Below are positions 1 through 7,949 of a stretch of 55,844 nucleotides of DNA, piece by piece. Every line of letters starts with the position of its first letter. Position 1 is the stretch's first letter. This DNA comes from an uncultured Clostridia bacterium (GTDB taxonomy: Bacteria; Bacillota; Clostridia; Saccharofermentanales; Saccharofermentanaceae): NCBI GenBank assembly GCA_946537885.1, contig CAMNGC010000015.1, forward strand, positions 1 through 55,844. The letters run 5' to 3'. The notes beneath the pieces were generated by a model. It was not told the origin of the DNA, did no database searches, and saw only the letters and a program-made list of their open reading frames with translations. A program made the translations under genes and the position numbers.

Positions 1-2
1 TT

Positions 3-53
3 AAAGGGATGCCCCCAAGTGAATTAAATCACTTTTGAGACATCCCCTTTTTA
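3..53 (+). terminator. Palindromic terminator, repeat family copy 1
   Basis: An imperfect hairpin starts with AAAGGGATG and closes with GACATCCCC followed by a T run (TTTTTA), so it reads as a rho-independent terminator for a plus-strand gene lying before the window. The inner arms GTGA and TCAC are the same as in two other hairpins in this window, at 13546-13594 and 55793-55837. This copy is the most decayed of the three on its left arm. Confidence 0.7.
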
Positions 54-217
54 TTCCCTTTTGCGCAATCTTCTCGGATTTGGTTTTGATTTAGTTTTGA
101 TTTGCAATCCGAATACCGTCCCTACCTTTTACCATAAAGTCAGTTGTTGTAGTTCTTTGAGGCTCATTGCTTTAGGTCCAAAACTATATTAGGGCCGGAG
201 AGGAGGTGATACAAGGG
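54..217. other. Intergenic leader of the element operon
   Basis: About 160 bases without a gene. A short tandem repeat (GTTTTGATTT twice, near 83-103) is visible. I see no convincing -35/-10 pair; a weak ATATTA lies near 185. The stretch ends in the strong ribosome binding site AGGAGGTG at 201-208. Confidence 0.4.
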
Positions 218-355
218 ATGAATCCCTTTATCGAATTTATAAGCGAACTGGTCGAGACCATTGAGCACTTGTCGGAAAGCTTACAGATTCTAGAGCAGCA
301 CATGATCATCGACGAAGAAGAAAAACGATTCTATCAAAAGGAGAAAGCACAATGA
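218..355 (+). CDS. Small acidic protein (45 aa), first gene of the element operon
   Basis: An ATG at 218 follows a near-perfect Shine-Dalgarno (AGGAGGTG, 201-208) and opens a 45-codon frame ending in TGA at 353-355. The stop overlaps the start of the next gene as ATGA, a typical sign of translational coupling. The product is a single predicted amphipathic helix or coiled coil rich in Glu, Leu and Ile, with no membrane segment and no recognised domain. Its position just before a phage-type ssDNA-binding protein suggests a small accessory protein of phage or integrative-element replication; that role is inferred from context only. The frame is too short for many gene callers. Confidence 0.7.
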   Translation: MNPFIEFISELVETIEHLSESLQILEQHMIIDEEEKRFYQKEKAQ

Positions 356-858
356 AGAAAAACAGAGTGATCGTCAAAGGAAGGATGGCCTTTGCACATC
401 TTAATAATCCATCCAACGTAGATAAGAAGTATGGAATGACGCTGATAATTTCCAAGGACGATGACCAGTCGGTTGGTCGTATAAAAGAAGCAATCGAATG
501 CGTCAAGGAAAACAGTAAGGAGAAATGGGGCGGCTATGTTCCGAATAACCTCAAGATCCCTCTTCATGACGGAGATATTGAGAAACCGGAGAAAGCTCAG
601 TTCCGCAACAGTTTCTATCTTAATGCCAAGTGTTCCGATCCGCCTCAGATAGTCGATAGAAATGTCGAGCCGATTGAGAACAGAGCCGAAGTATATTCCG
701 GGTGCTTTATCAATGTAAGCCTCGTGTTTTATGGATACAACATGAGCGGTAACAGAGGCATAGGAGTGTGGCTTGGCAACATCCAGAAGATCAAAGACGG
801 TCCCAGAATGGCAAAGAATCATATCGATGCCAGGGATGAATTTGAAGTAATCGTGTAA
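352..858 (+). CDS. DUF2815-type phage ssDNA-binding protein
   Basis: A 168-residue protein that looks like the DUF2815 family (single-stranded DNA-binding, OB-fold, Enc34-like) used in phage and integrative-element replication. Visible family traits are the basic start MKKNRVIVKGR, a central block around FRNSFYLNAKC with PQIVDRN, and the C-terminal stretch YSGCFINVSLVFYGYN followed by NRGIGVWLGNIQKI. It starts inside the stop codon of the preceding 45-aa ORF and is followed 12 bases later by the VapE-like helicase, so the three form one operon. It would coat ssDNA exposed during replication of the element. Family assignment is from recall of the motif pattern, not a search. Confidence 0.8.
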   Translation: MKKNRVIVKGRMAFAHLNNPSNVDKKYGMTLIISKDDDQSVGRIKEAIECVKENSKEKWGGYVPNNLKIPLHDGDIEKPEKAQFRNSFYLNAKCSDPPQIVDRNVEPIENRAEVYSGCFINVSLVFYGYNMSGNRGIGVWLGNIQKIKDGPRMAKNHIDARDEFEVIV

Positions 859-870
859 GGAGGCGTGCGT

Positions 871-2160
871 ATGGCAGAGTTAATGAATATAGCGGATGTC
901 AGGCCGTTCCTTAAGTTCGATGAAAACGGAAAAGTCAGGGATGATCTTTATAACTATAAGATGATCTTCTCTCATGATCCTCATCTTCAAGGAATATGTT
1001 TCAACGAGGCGACGCGAAGTATTGTTATTGACGGTCAGCTTCCGTGGGACAGCTCGAATGGCGAATGGAAATACAGCGATTGGACAAATCTCTTGATGTA
1101 TATCAATGAGAAGTATGGTATCTATTCGACGAAGAAGTGTCAGGAAGCGATGTACGGTGTGGTAAGTCTTTCTCGCAAGGTAAACCCGATCAAATCCTAT
1201 GTTGAGGATCTTGAGTGGGATAAGACACCCCGTATCCCGAATCTTCTTATAAAGTATCTCGGGGCTGAAGACAATCAGTATGTGCGGGCCGTAACGGTCA
1301 AGACACTGGTTGCCGCTATTGCGAGATTATATGATCCCGGTATCAAATTCGATTACGTCCTGGTTTTATGCGGCATGCAAGGGATTGGAAAGAGTACATT
1401 GTTCTCGAAACTGGGGATGAAATGGTATTCGGATTCCATGACCATCGGCGATATGAAGGATAAGACTGCCGCAGAAAAACTCAGAGGCGTTTGGATCATG
1501 GAGATCAGTGAACTCGCAGGGCTCCGGAAAGTCGATGTGGAGACCGTTAAAGCATTTATTTCCAGATGCGACGATCAGTATAGAGAACCCTATGCCACCT
1601 ACGTTCAGACTCACCCGAGATCCTGCATTCTTGTCGGATCCACCAATACCACAGACGGGTTCCTTCGAGATATTACGGGAAATAGAAGATTCTGGCCGGT
1701 TATGGTAACGGGCGAAGCCGAATCTACAGTATGGGATCTTACCGATTATGACATCGGACAGATTTGGGCTGAGGCATTGTATCGGTATAAGGATGGAGAG
1801 ACTCTCTATCTTCCCAAGGAAGTCGAGAAAATGGCATACGAACATCAGAGTCAGGCGATGGAAACTGATCCGCGTCTGGGTATGGTTGGAGAGTATCTCG
1901 AATCGACAAAACAGGATAGGGTTTGCCTTATGGAGATTTGGTGTGAGTGCTTTATGCGCGACAGAAGTCTAATGAAGCGCAGGGACGCATACGAACTGGA
2001 AGGTATACTTCAGCAGCTCGGTAACTGGGAAGTATACAAAGGAAATACTACGGGAAAAACAAGGATCCCCGGGTATGGAGTACAGAAGACTTTTGTTAAG
2101 AAGAATACACAAAATGAGCATGTCTATGTATATGAGAAAGGACAAGATTATGGCCAATAA
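871..2160 (+). CDS. Virulence-associated protein E (VapE)-like helicase
   Basis: A 429-residue P-loop ATPase of the VapE family, the superfamily 3-like replicative helicase of phages, satellites and integrative elements. Walker A is GMQGIGKST at residues 168-176; further on are the acidic EISELAGLRK segment, the DDQYREPY block, and the sensor region GSTNTTDGFLRDITGNRRFWP, all diagnostic for VapE. The primase half seen in longer relatives is absent, as is common for the shorter form that pairs with a separate ssDNA-binding protein. I chose ATG 871, seven bases after GGAGG (859-863); an in-frame GTG at 865 is too close to that site. It probably unwinds DNA at the element's origin with the upstream DUF2815 protein. 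Confidence 0.88.
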   Translation: MAELMNIADVRPFLKFDENGKVRDDLYNYKMIFSHDPHLQGICFNEATRSIVIDGQLPWDSSNGEWKYSDWTNLLMYINEKYGIYSTKKCQEAMYGVVSLSRKVNPIKSYVEDLEWDKTPRIPNLLIKYLGAEDNQYVRAVTVKTLVAAIARLYDPGIKFDYVLVLCGMQGIGKSTLFSKLGMKWYSDSMTIGDMKDKTAAEKLRGVWIMEISELAGLRKVDVETVKAFISRCDDQYREPYATYVQTHPRSCILVGSTNTTDGFLRDITGNRRFWPVMVTGEAESTVWDLTDYDIGQIWAEALYRYKDGETLYLPKEVEKMAYEHQSQAMETDPRLGMVGEYLESTKQDRVCLMEIWCECFMRDRSLMKRRDAYELEGILQQLGNWEVYKGNTTGKTRIPGYGVQKTFVKKNTQNEHVYVYEKGQDYGQ

Positions 2161-2578
2161 TTGTAACAGCGAAGACGTCGCTCGCAGAGCGACAGCAATG
2201 GGAGTTGAGCTTATGTGCTGTAAGGCACTTGATGAGATCGAAGTGATGTTCGGCTGCATGTCGGATATGAAAGCGAAGATGGCTCTTTCCCCGGGAAGGA
2301 TTCAGCAACTCTATGACTATATGGATCTGCCGAAAGATCCGTTCGAATTTCTTGCAACCGTTCCCGCTGCTTCCCCTGAAGTGACGACGATGAGGAGAAA
2401 TCTCAGGATCATTATCGAAGAGATCCCGGAGTTCGACCCGTATGATCTCTGGTTCAAGTCAGACACTATCGGAGATCTCGATGAAGTTGTTCTGATGATA
2501 CGAGCGGAGAAAAAGAGGATTGCTACCGAGTATCAGAAACATTTCAAGGAGTTTGAGAGGAGGTACGGCAATGAGTAG
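2150..2578 (+). CDS. Hypothetical protein of the element operon
   Basis: A 142-residue soluble protein with no family I recognise. I chose ATG 2150, which overlaps the VapE stop by 11 bases and is preceded by AAAGGA (2137-2142); the open frame extends upstream to 2075, but only inside the VapE gene. The sequence is mostly helical with an acidic middle and a Lys/Arg/Glu-rich C-terminal helix. Its stop overlaps the next start by eight bases, so it is translated as part of the same coupled operon. In similar phage replication cassettes this slot often holds small, poorly conserved accessory proteins; no function is claimed. Confidence 0.7.
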   Translation: MANNCNSEDVARRATAMGVELMCCKALDEIEVMFGCMSDMKAKMALSPGRIQQLYDYMDLPKDPFEFLATVPAASPEVTTMRRNLRIIIEEIPEFDPYDLWFKSDTIGDLDEVVLMIRAEKKRIATEYQKHFKEFERRYGNE

Positions 2579-3161
2579 TTACGATGATTACTGGCTCAAC
2601 AGAGCTGCCGAAAAAGTTAAGCGATATAATGAGAAGCTTACAGACGAAGAATATTCTGCGGTTATGAAGCGCGCATTATATCGTGACGAAAGCGGAAAAC
2701 TGGCCTGTGATATCCTGGCTACTGCAAAGGAGCAGAACTGGAGTCCCCTGGATAATGTCTCCTCTTGGCGGCGTGATCATTATAAAGAGGCATCTCTTGC
2801 AGATCATGGATCATCACTGATCAATTCCGGCGGATGTTTTATAACAACTGCTTGCCTGAAGCACTTCCGAGATCACTTTGATGATGATTGCTACGAGTTA
2901 ACTGAACTCAGGCATCTCCGCGACACTTTCGTAAAGATACAGCACCCTTCTGATGTTGAAGAATATTACAGAATAGGTCCGGTAATAGTTGAGGCGATCA
3001 ATGCTCATGAGAATTGTGATGAGATATACGCAGATATATATGAGAACCTCGTCCTGGCCACTATCCGCTTATCGGAAACATCATATGAAGAAGCTTACCT
3101 TCATTATAAGGATTATGTTGCCAATCTCAAGAATTTGTACTGCAATGAGGTGACCAAGTAG
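2571..3161 (+). CDS. CFI-box domain protein upstream of the reverse transcriptase
   Basis: A 196-residue protein starting at ATG 2571 after GAGAGGAGG; an in-frame start at 2520 lies inside the previous gene and is less likely. The N-terminal half is charged and helical. The C-terminal half begins with GGCFITTACLKHF, the signature of the CFI-box C-terminal domain, followed by the usual DDDCYELTELRHLRDTF pattern, then a helical bundle with a final Cys. The conserved cysteines and the Thr pair suggest a conserved site, but the biochemical role of this domain is not known to me. The protein sits four bases before the reverse transcriptase gene, which makes a functional link plausible. Confidence 0.75.
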   Translation: MSSYDDYWLNRAAEKVKRYNEKLTDEEYSAVMKRALYRDESGKLACDILATAKEQNWSPLDNVSSWRRDHYKEASLADHGSSLINSGGCFITTACLKHFRDHFDDDCYELTELRHLRDTFVKIQHPSDVEEYYRIGPVIVEAINAHENCDEIYADIYENLVLATIRLSETSYEEAYLHYKDYVANLKNLYCNEVTK

Positions 3162-3165
3162 ACTT

Positions 3166-4326
3166 ATGATTCGGGCAACTGTTGATGACTTGTTTGATAA
3201 GGATCTGCTGGATAAAGCTATCAAAAAGGTCGAACGCAAGAAAGGTTCTTGCGGATTCGACGGGGTATATTCACAGGATGTCAGGCAGTTATGGATTAAG
3301 GACGGCGATGAGATCGAGAAGAAGATAAGAAATTCTTCATATTTCCCATGTATTGCCGATGCGTTCGAGATTAAGAAAAAGAACGGGAAAAAGAGAAATA
3401 TCACTGTTCCTGCCGTAACAGACAAAGTCATCATCCGTGCCCTTCACATGTTGCTTTCGCCTCAATACGAAGAGCTTTTCAGCAAACGAAGCTTTGCTTT
3501 TCGTCCGGGGCGGGGAACAATGGATGCGATCCGTTACCTGCGCAATAAAATGAATGCAGGATACGATTGCGTGATAAAGACGGATATCAAGAGTTGCTAC
3601 GATACTATTGATCACAAAATACTCTTTGCGATACTCAAAAGAGATATCACGGATAAGCATATATATACATTGCTTAAGAGATATATAGATATGAAGTATT
3701 GCAAGTACAACCGGGTGATCAAGATGCGAGTTGGCATAATGCAAGGAAGCGCATTAAGTCCTCTTCTGGCCAATATATATCTGAATGAATTTGATCAGAT
3801 GATGGAGAAACGCGGATTCCAGTTTATAAGATATGCAGACGACATCGTATTGCTCGGCAAGAATAAAAAAGAAGTCCAACGAGCTTATGCTGCAGCAAAG
3901 ATCATGCTTGATCAGGATTTGCACCTTAAGCTTAGTGACGATAAAACGACCCAAAGCCTCCGGAGGGGCATCGATTTTCTGGGGTATCACATCGGAAAAC
4001 GGAGCCGTTATGGCTACTATAAGTTTTTCGTAAGTGAGGAAGCCAAGAATGACCTCCTAGAGTACGCACCGATTGCAAGAAGGAAGTGTGATACCCCGGA
4101 GAATCACCTAACGTGGCTGGGCAGTTTCAATCGAGGATGGCTTAACTACTACAAGTATGCCGACAGGAAAGAACTCAAAAAATTAGTCTTTCCGTTGATG
4201 AGTGCCAGAAGCAATTTTATATGTCACATTGGAGTGAACGTGCCGGCTACACAGAGCCGCAGCTCCGGACAATTAAAAATGTTATGTATGAATATGTTTC
4301 TATGCATGACTGGCTTGGCGAACTGA
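3166..4326 (+). CDS. Free-standing group II-like reverse transcriptase, C-terminus frameshifted
   Basis: RNA-directed DNA polymerase of the group II intron-like type. Visible blocks are the GFDGV start, SFAFRPGRGTMDAI, the catalytic TDIKSCYDTID, QGSALSPLLANIYLNEFD, RYADDIVLL with Y-A-D-D at residues 223-226, and GIDFLGYHIG, then a partial maturase-like region NRGWLNYYKYADRKELKK. The palm is intact. No HNH domain follows and I see no intron domain V nearby, so it is not an ordinary intron ORF. After residue about 343 the reading frame becomes implausible; the -1 frame continues as DECQKQFYMSHWSERAGY and stays open to TGA 4353-4355, eight bases before the next start. One base appears to be missing near 4195-4198. 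The ATG at 3166 has only a distant AGGTGA. Confidence 0.85.
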   Translation: MIRATVDDLFDKDLLDKAIKKVERKKGSCGFDGVYSQDVRQLWIKDGDEIEKKIRNSSYFPCIADAFEIKKKNGKKRNITVPAVTDKVIIRALHMLLSPQYEELFSKRSFAFRPGRGTMDAIRYLRNKMNAGYDCVIKTDIKSCYDTIDHKILFAILKRDITDKHIYTLLKRYIDMKYCKYNRVIKMRVGIMQGSALSPLLANIYLNEFDQMMEKRGFQFIRYADDIVLLGKNKKEVQRAYAAAKIMLDQDLHLKLSDDKTTQSLRRGIDFLGYHIGKRSRYGYYKFFVSEEAKNDLLEYAPIARRKCDTPENHLTWLGSFNRGWLNYYKYADRKELKKLVFPLMSARSNFICHIGVNVPATQSRSSGQLKMLCMNMFLCMTGLAN

Positions 4327-4363
4327 TCGGAAGACTATCATTGATCAGAAAGTGAGGATTATT

Positions 4364-5353
4364 ATGGGTAATAAGTATTCTAAGTGGTTAGACGGAACTC
4401 AGTTTAATAATTCCGTCCGTCTCAGAAGAAGATATGATAATATCGATACGACACCGATGTGCACTCCGATGGTCCGATATGAATATAAAAAGAATATCAT
4501 TTCAAAACCGGGTCGTTTCGAAGGAGAATTGAACGAACTTCAGAAGAAAACACTGAGCCTGGTGACATTTCACGGTTTCCTGTCAAGCAAACAGATCCAG
4601 ACTTTTTTGGAATTGCAAGGTATGGAAGTAAGCATGTCCGAGATAACCAGGACGCTCGAATACCTGATCTACTATAACCTCGTTGAGAGGAATACTGTCA
4701 TTCGTCGCGAAACAACTTATAACCGCGAGAAATTACAATATGTTAATACGAATTATGAAGGCGTGAAACTATATTCTCAAGGAGTATTCAAACCTTTTGA
4801 ACACACTAATTTCCCTTCTTGTCCTTTGAAGAATTTGTCAATTCTGAAGCAAGAAAGCGGCAATGCGATCCCTTCACTTGCTATCAGTATGCATATTGTC
4901 AACCAGATACTGTTGAATAACATGATCTATGCCGATAATGTTCAGAGATTCAGGATTGCTCAGATCAAGTATCTGCCGGGTATGAGGTTGGTTGTACCCC
5001 TCGAGATCGTTACCGAGAACAGAACCTATTATTTCGTTAACTCCCTGTTCTTAACGGCATACAGATTGCAGGAAGTCTTAAGCAATTGGGGCGACTATTC
5101 TGCAAGATTGCAAGGAAAAGACAGTAATAGTGAGATCTACACGAAGAAACATAATAGGAATGGAGAGCTTCCGCAAAGGAAATATGAGCGGTTTACGCTG
5201 GTGATCATTGCGGTCAGTAACGTACACTTGATGCAGGTCATGGATATTGTTAATAAAGCGGATATTGAAGATTTTGATATAGCTTTTACAGTATACGATG
5301 ATTGGTTTCAGCCTAAGAAGGGTAGCTTCTTCTTAAGGGAAGCAATCCGATAA
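4364..5353 (+). CDS. Winged-helix-like protein, last gene of the element operon
   Basis: A 329-residue protein with no firm family. Residues about 45-115 look like a winged helix-turn-helix: a helix after LNELQKKTLSLVTFHGFLSSKQIQTF, then a recognition-like helix and a region (VERNTVIRRETTYNR) that could be the wing. The C-terminal two thirds alternate strands and helices. The overall plan recalls replication-relaxation or plasmid-initiator type proteins, but I cannot assign it. I chose ATG 4364 because GTGAGG lies six bases upstream; the GTG at 4352 is itself part of that ribosome binding site. It follows the true end of the RT frame (4355) by eight bases and closes the operon. Confidence 0.65.
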   Translation: MGNKYSKWLDGTQFNNSVRLRRRYDNIDTTPMCTPMVRYEYKKNIISKPGRFEGELNELQKKTLSLVTFHGFLSSKQIQTFLELQGMEVSMSEITRTLEYLIYYNLVERNTVIRRETTYNREKLQYVNTNYEGVKLYSQGVFKPFEHTNFPSCPLKNLSILKQESGNAIPSLAISMHIVNQILLNNMIYADNVQRFRIAQIKYLPGMRLVVPLEIVTENRTYYFVNSLFLTAYRLQEVLSNWGDYSARLQGKDSNSEIYTKKHNRNGELPQRKYERFTLVIIAVSNVHLMQVMDIVNKADIEDFDIAFTVYDDWFQPKKGSFFLREAIR

Positions 5354-5416
5354 ATGAGCCAATGCAATCTGCGTAAGCGGATTTGAACATATAAAAGTAC
5401 GCCCGCCGTACATAAA

Positions 5417-5455
5417 CAACATCTCCCGCCGGATAGCGGGAGATAGTTGTGTTTT
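5417..5455 (+). terminator. Probable terminator of the element operon
   Basis: The arms CAACATCTCCCGC and GCGGGAGATaGTTG enclose a six-base loop and are followed by TGTTTTGG. The stem is strong but the T run is short, so termination may be partial. It separates the replication operon from the YhcG/PIN pair. Confidence 0.6.
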
Positions 5456-5528
5456 GGGAAGTTTTAACGAGAAATGCATGGTAAAATACATACAGAATGG
5501 ATTACAACATTTCGAGGTGGATGCTTTT

Positions 5529-6659
5529 ATGAATGAATTGTCAGATTATAGTCATGCTGTTGCTATTATAAAGGCGGCAGTTGAACAATCGAGATATAGG
5601 GCTCTTCAGGCGGGTAATGCCGAAATGCTCTCACTTTATTATGGCATTGGGAAATATGTTTCAGAAAACACACGCAATGGTGTCTGGGGAACTGATGCTA
5701 TAAAACAGATCTCAATGCGGTTGCAGAAAGAGTTGCCGGGACTGAGAGGTTTTTCTGAGAGCAACATCAAAAATATGCGCCAGTTCTTTGAGGAATGGGC
5801 TCCTTATGTAAATCGCCAGCCAGCGGCTGACGATTTAGAATTAGACGGCAAATTTCTTTTGGCTGAGATTCGCCAGCCGTCGGCTGGCGAATTGGACTGG
5901 AAGGAATTCCTCTCGATAGGCTTCAGCCATCATATGGAGATCCTAGCCAAGGTGAAGGATATTAATGCCAGAATCTTTTATATCCACGAATGTGCAACTC
6001 GTGCTTGGGACAAATATACTTTACGCGATTACATCAAGTCGGGACTGTATCAAGGCACGGCATCGTTGCCTAATAATTTTGATACTGCATTAGCGGATAC
6101 GAAGTTTGCAATAAAGGCAACTAAGGCCTTCAAGGAAAACTATCTTCTGGACTTCATCAACATAGAGAATCTCGGCGAGTCCGATGAAGATATAGACGAA
6201 CGCGTCATAGAGAATCAGATCGTAAACAATATCAAAGAATTTATACTCAGGTTCGGTACGGACTTCATCTTTATCGGAAATCAGTATCGTATCGAAGTTG
6301 CCGGAGAAGAGATGTTCATCGATCTTCTGTTCTTTAACAGGGAGATCAACAGTCTGGTAGCGGTGGAACTAAAAGCCGGGAAGTTCAAGGCAACATATCT
6401 CGGACAACTTAACACATATCTTTCAATTCTTGATGATACGGTCAGAAAGCCGCATGAAAATCCGTCTGTTGGTATCATTTTGTGTAAGGATATGAACAGA
6501 AGTTTTGTTGATTATGTTATTCGAGATTATGATAAACCACTCGGTGTTGCAACATACAAAACATCAAAGGAAATGCCGGACGATCTTCTTAAAGCATTGC
6601 CGCCGGTAAATGAACTTAAGAAGTTGTTGGATGATACAAGAGATGATGGTGAACAGTAA
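5529..6659 (+). CDS. DUF1016/YhcG-type PD-(D/E)XK nuclease
   Basis: A 376-residue member of the YhcG family: an N-terminal helical DUF1016 domain (YYGIGKYVSEN, FSESNIKNMRQFFEEW) followed by a PD-(D/E)XK nuclease domain with the core EMFIDLLFFN ... LVAVELKAGKF, where D and E-x-K supply the metal site. The middle block FLSIGFSHHMEIL and FYIHECATRAWDKYTLRDYIKSGLY are family hallmarks. ATG 5529 is preceded by GAGGTGG; upstream in-frame starts (5478, TTG 5454) lack a good site but cannot be excluded. Family members occur in defence islands and beside restriction systems; their substrate is poorly defined. Two palindromes lie inside the gene (5811-5892). It is followed two bases later by a PIN-domain gene. 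Confidence 0.88.
   Translation: MNELSDYSHAVAIIKAAVEQSRYRALQAGNAEMLSLYYGIGKYVSENTRNGVWGTDAIKQISMRLQKELPGLRGFSESNIKNMRQFFEEWAPYVNRQPAADDLELDGKFLLAEIRQPSAGELDWKEFLSIGFSHHMEILAKVKDINARIFYIHECATRAWDKYTLRDYIKSGLYQGTASLPNNFDTALADTKFAIKATKAFKENYLLDFINIENLGESDEDIDERVIENQIVNNIKEFILRFGTDFIFIGNQYRIEVAGEEMFIDLLFFNREINSLVAVELKAGKFKATYLGQLNTYLSILDDTVRKPHENPSVGIILCKDMNRSFVDYVIRDYDKPLGVATYKTSKEMPDDLLKALPPVNELKKLLDDTRDDGEQ
5811..5892. repeat. Two palindromic repeats inside the YhcG gene
   Basis: Two related palindromes lie 32 bases apart: 5811-5836 (arms AATCGcCAGCC and GGCTGaCGATT) and 5868-5892 (perfect arms ATTCGCCAGCC and GGCTGGCGAAT, three-base loop). Both stay in frame and encode RQPAADDL and RQPSAGEL, in the linker between the helical and nuclease domains. 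Confidence 0.8.
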
Positions 6660-6661
6660 AG

Positions 6662-7765
6662 ATGAATAAATACCCACTGTATATATCTATAGATACATGT
6701 ATTTTTGAATCGAATGGATACAATTTTGATGAAACAAGCGCACTTGGTCTATTAAAAAAATATATAGCCGATGGAAAAGTTAAGGTGTTTTTATCTGACA
6801 TAGTCTACCGTGAGATGAAGGCCCATATCTCAGAAAAATGCAGTCAAATAATTAGTGACCATGAAAATTGGAAAAGGAAATCAGCGAAAGAGCTGTCTTC
6901 TATATTCCTTGAACAAGCGTTCCCGTCTCTTTTCATGGAATACGATGAAGAAGAATTGAAGGGTAAATGCTTAAAGATTTTGGATAATTATGTTCAATCA
7001 ATTGCAGAAGAGATATTGGATATAAGTAGTGTTAACATAGGTACTCTTTTCAATGATTATTTTGAGATGAAGCCACCCTTTGAAGATAAAAAAACGAAAA
7101 AAAGTGAGTTCCCAGACGCTTGTATAATCCAAGAGATAAAGAATCGTTTTGATAAGAGTGGAGAAATGGTTTTCATTATTAGCAGTGATAATGGATTCAA
7201 TAAATCATTTGAAGGGATAGAAAACTATCGAATGATAGGTAGCTTAAATGATTTATACGACATTATTAACAAGAATGATGAGGAAAAGGAAGAAGCGTAT
7301 AACCGTACACGTTTGATATTTGACTCTCTGAAAGAAAAGATCGAAGAAGAGGTCAAGAGATATATATGTGATAATGAGTATATTGAGGTTTTTGGTCAGA
7401 CTATAGATAGGCATGGTATTATAGATGGATATGACTACACAGAGATTTCTTTGCATAATATTGACAACTTAAGTGTTATGATTCACTCCGTTGATGATAT
7501 CTCCGATAATGAATCAACTATTACTGTTAGGTGCGAAGCGAATATGATAGTTGATTGTTCATATGATGATTACGATAATGCACCATGGGATTCTGAAGAA
7601 AAAGAGTACTTATTTGTTGAAACGGTCACAATAAGAGAAGTCCACAATGCACGATTTGCCTGTTCTATTGTGATTGACAGAGAGGATGAAAGTTTTGTGT
7701 TACGGCCGTTTAAAGTATTGTTAGGGGGCGACACTAGAGTGAGTCGTGAGAAGAAGTCAGAGTAA
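6662..7765 (+). CDS. PIN-domain (DUF4935-type) ribonuclease-like protein
   Basis: A 367-residue protein whose first 200 residues look like a PIN nuclease domain: the acidic positions appear in order as YISIDTCIFE, SDIVYREMKAH, SEFPDACII and IISSDNGF, which would bind the metal for RNA cleavage. This arrangement fits the DUF4935 subgroup. The C-terminal 160 residues begin with a charged coiled coil and end in a strand-rich region of unknown type. The gene starts two bases after the YhcG stop (GATGGTGAACAG lies before it), so the two nucleases are co-transcribed. Base use is clearly more A/T-rich than the flanking genes, which suggests acquisition by transfer. A defence or toxin role is plausible but not shown. 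Confidence 0.8.
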   Translation: MNKYPLYISIDTCIFESNGYNFDETSALGLLKKYIADGKVKVFLSDIVYREMKAHISEKCSQIISDHENWKRKSAKELSSIFLEQAFPSLFMEYDEEELKGKCLKILDNYVQSIAEEILDISSVNIGTLFNDYFEMKPPFEDKKTKKSEFPDACIIQEIKNRFDKSGEMVFIISSDNGFNKSFEGIENYRMIGSLNDLYDIINKNDEEKEEAYNRTRLIFDSLKEKIEEEVKRYICDNEYIEVFGQTIDRHGIIDGYDYTEISLHNIDNLSVMIHSVDDISDNESTITVRCEANMIVDCSYDDYDNAPWDSEEKEYLFVETVTIREVHNARFACSIVIDREDESFVLRPFKVLLGGDTRVSREKKSE

Positions 7766-7949
7766 ATCAAAACCATCTTTTTCTTTATAACAAAAGATGT
7801 TATTCTTACGGTAGAAGCGTGGCAACGTTTTGGCAACAGAAAGTCGGATAAGCAAAGTTTATAGGCTACATCAGATAATCTGTATACCACAGTTAATAAA
7901 ACTAAGCCGTATAGTCTAGGAATTCATTTCAAAGGGTAGAGCTTGAATA

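Noticed and set aside
3166..4355. Group II intron
   Set aside because: No domain V-like hairpin or intron ends seen around the RT, and the genes on both sides overlap or nearly touch it.
1..5353. Diversity-generating retroelement
   Set aside because: The RT has QGSALSP rather than the DGR-type G-x-x-x-S-Q, and I saw no template/variable repeat pair or Avd-like gene. A computed repeat search with A-specific mismatches could still change this.
7800..7870. A frame reading WQRFGNRKSDKQSL before a stop, which looked like the end of an integrase
   Set aside because: Only about 20 residues with no other integrase motif; too short to call.
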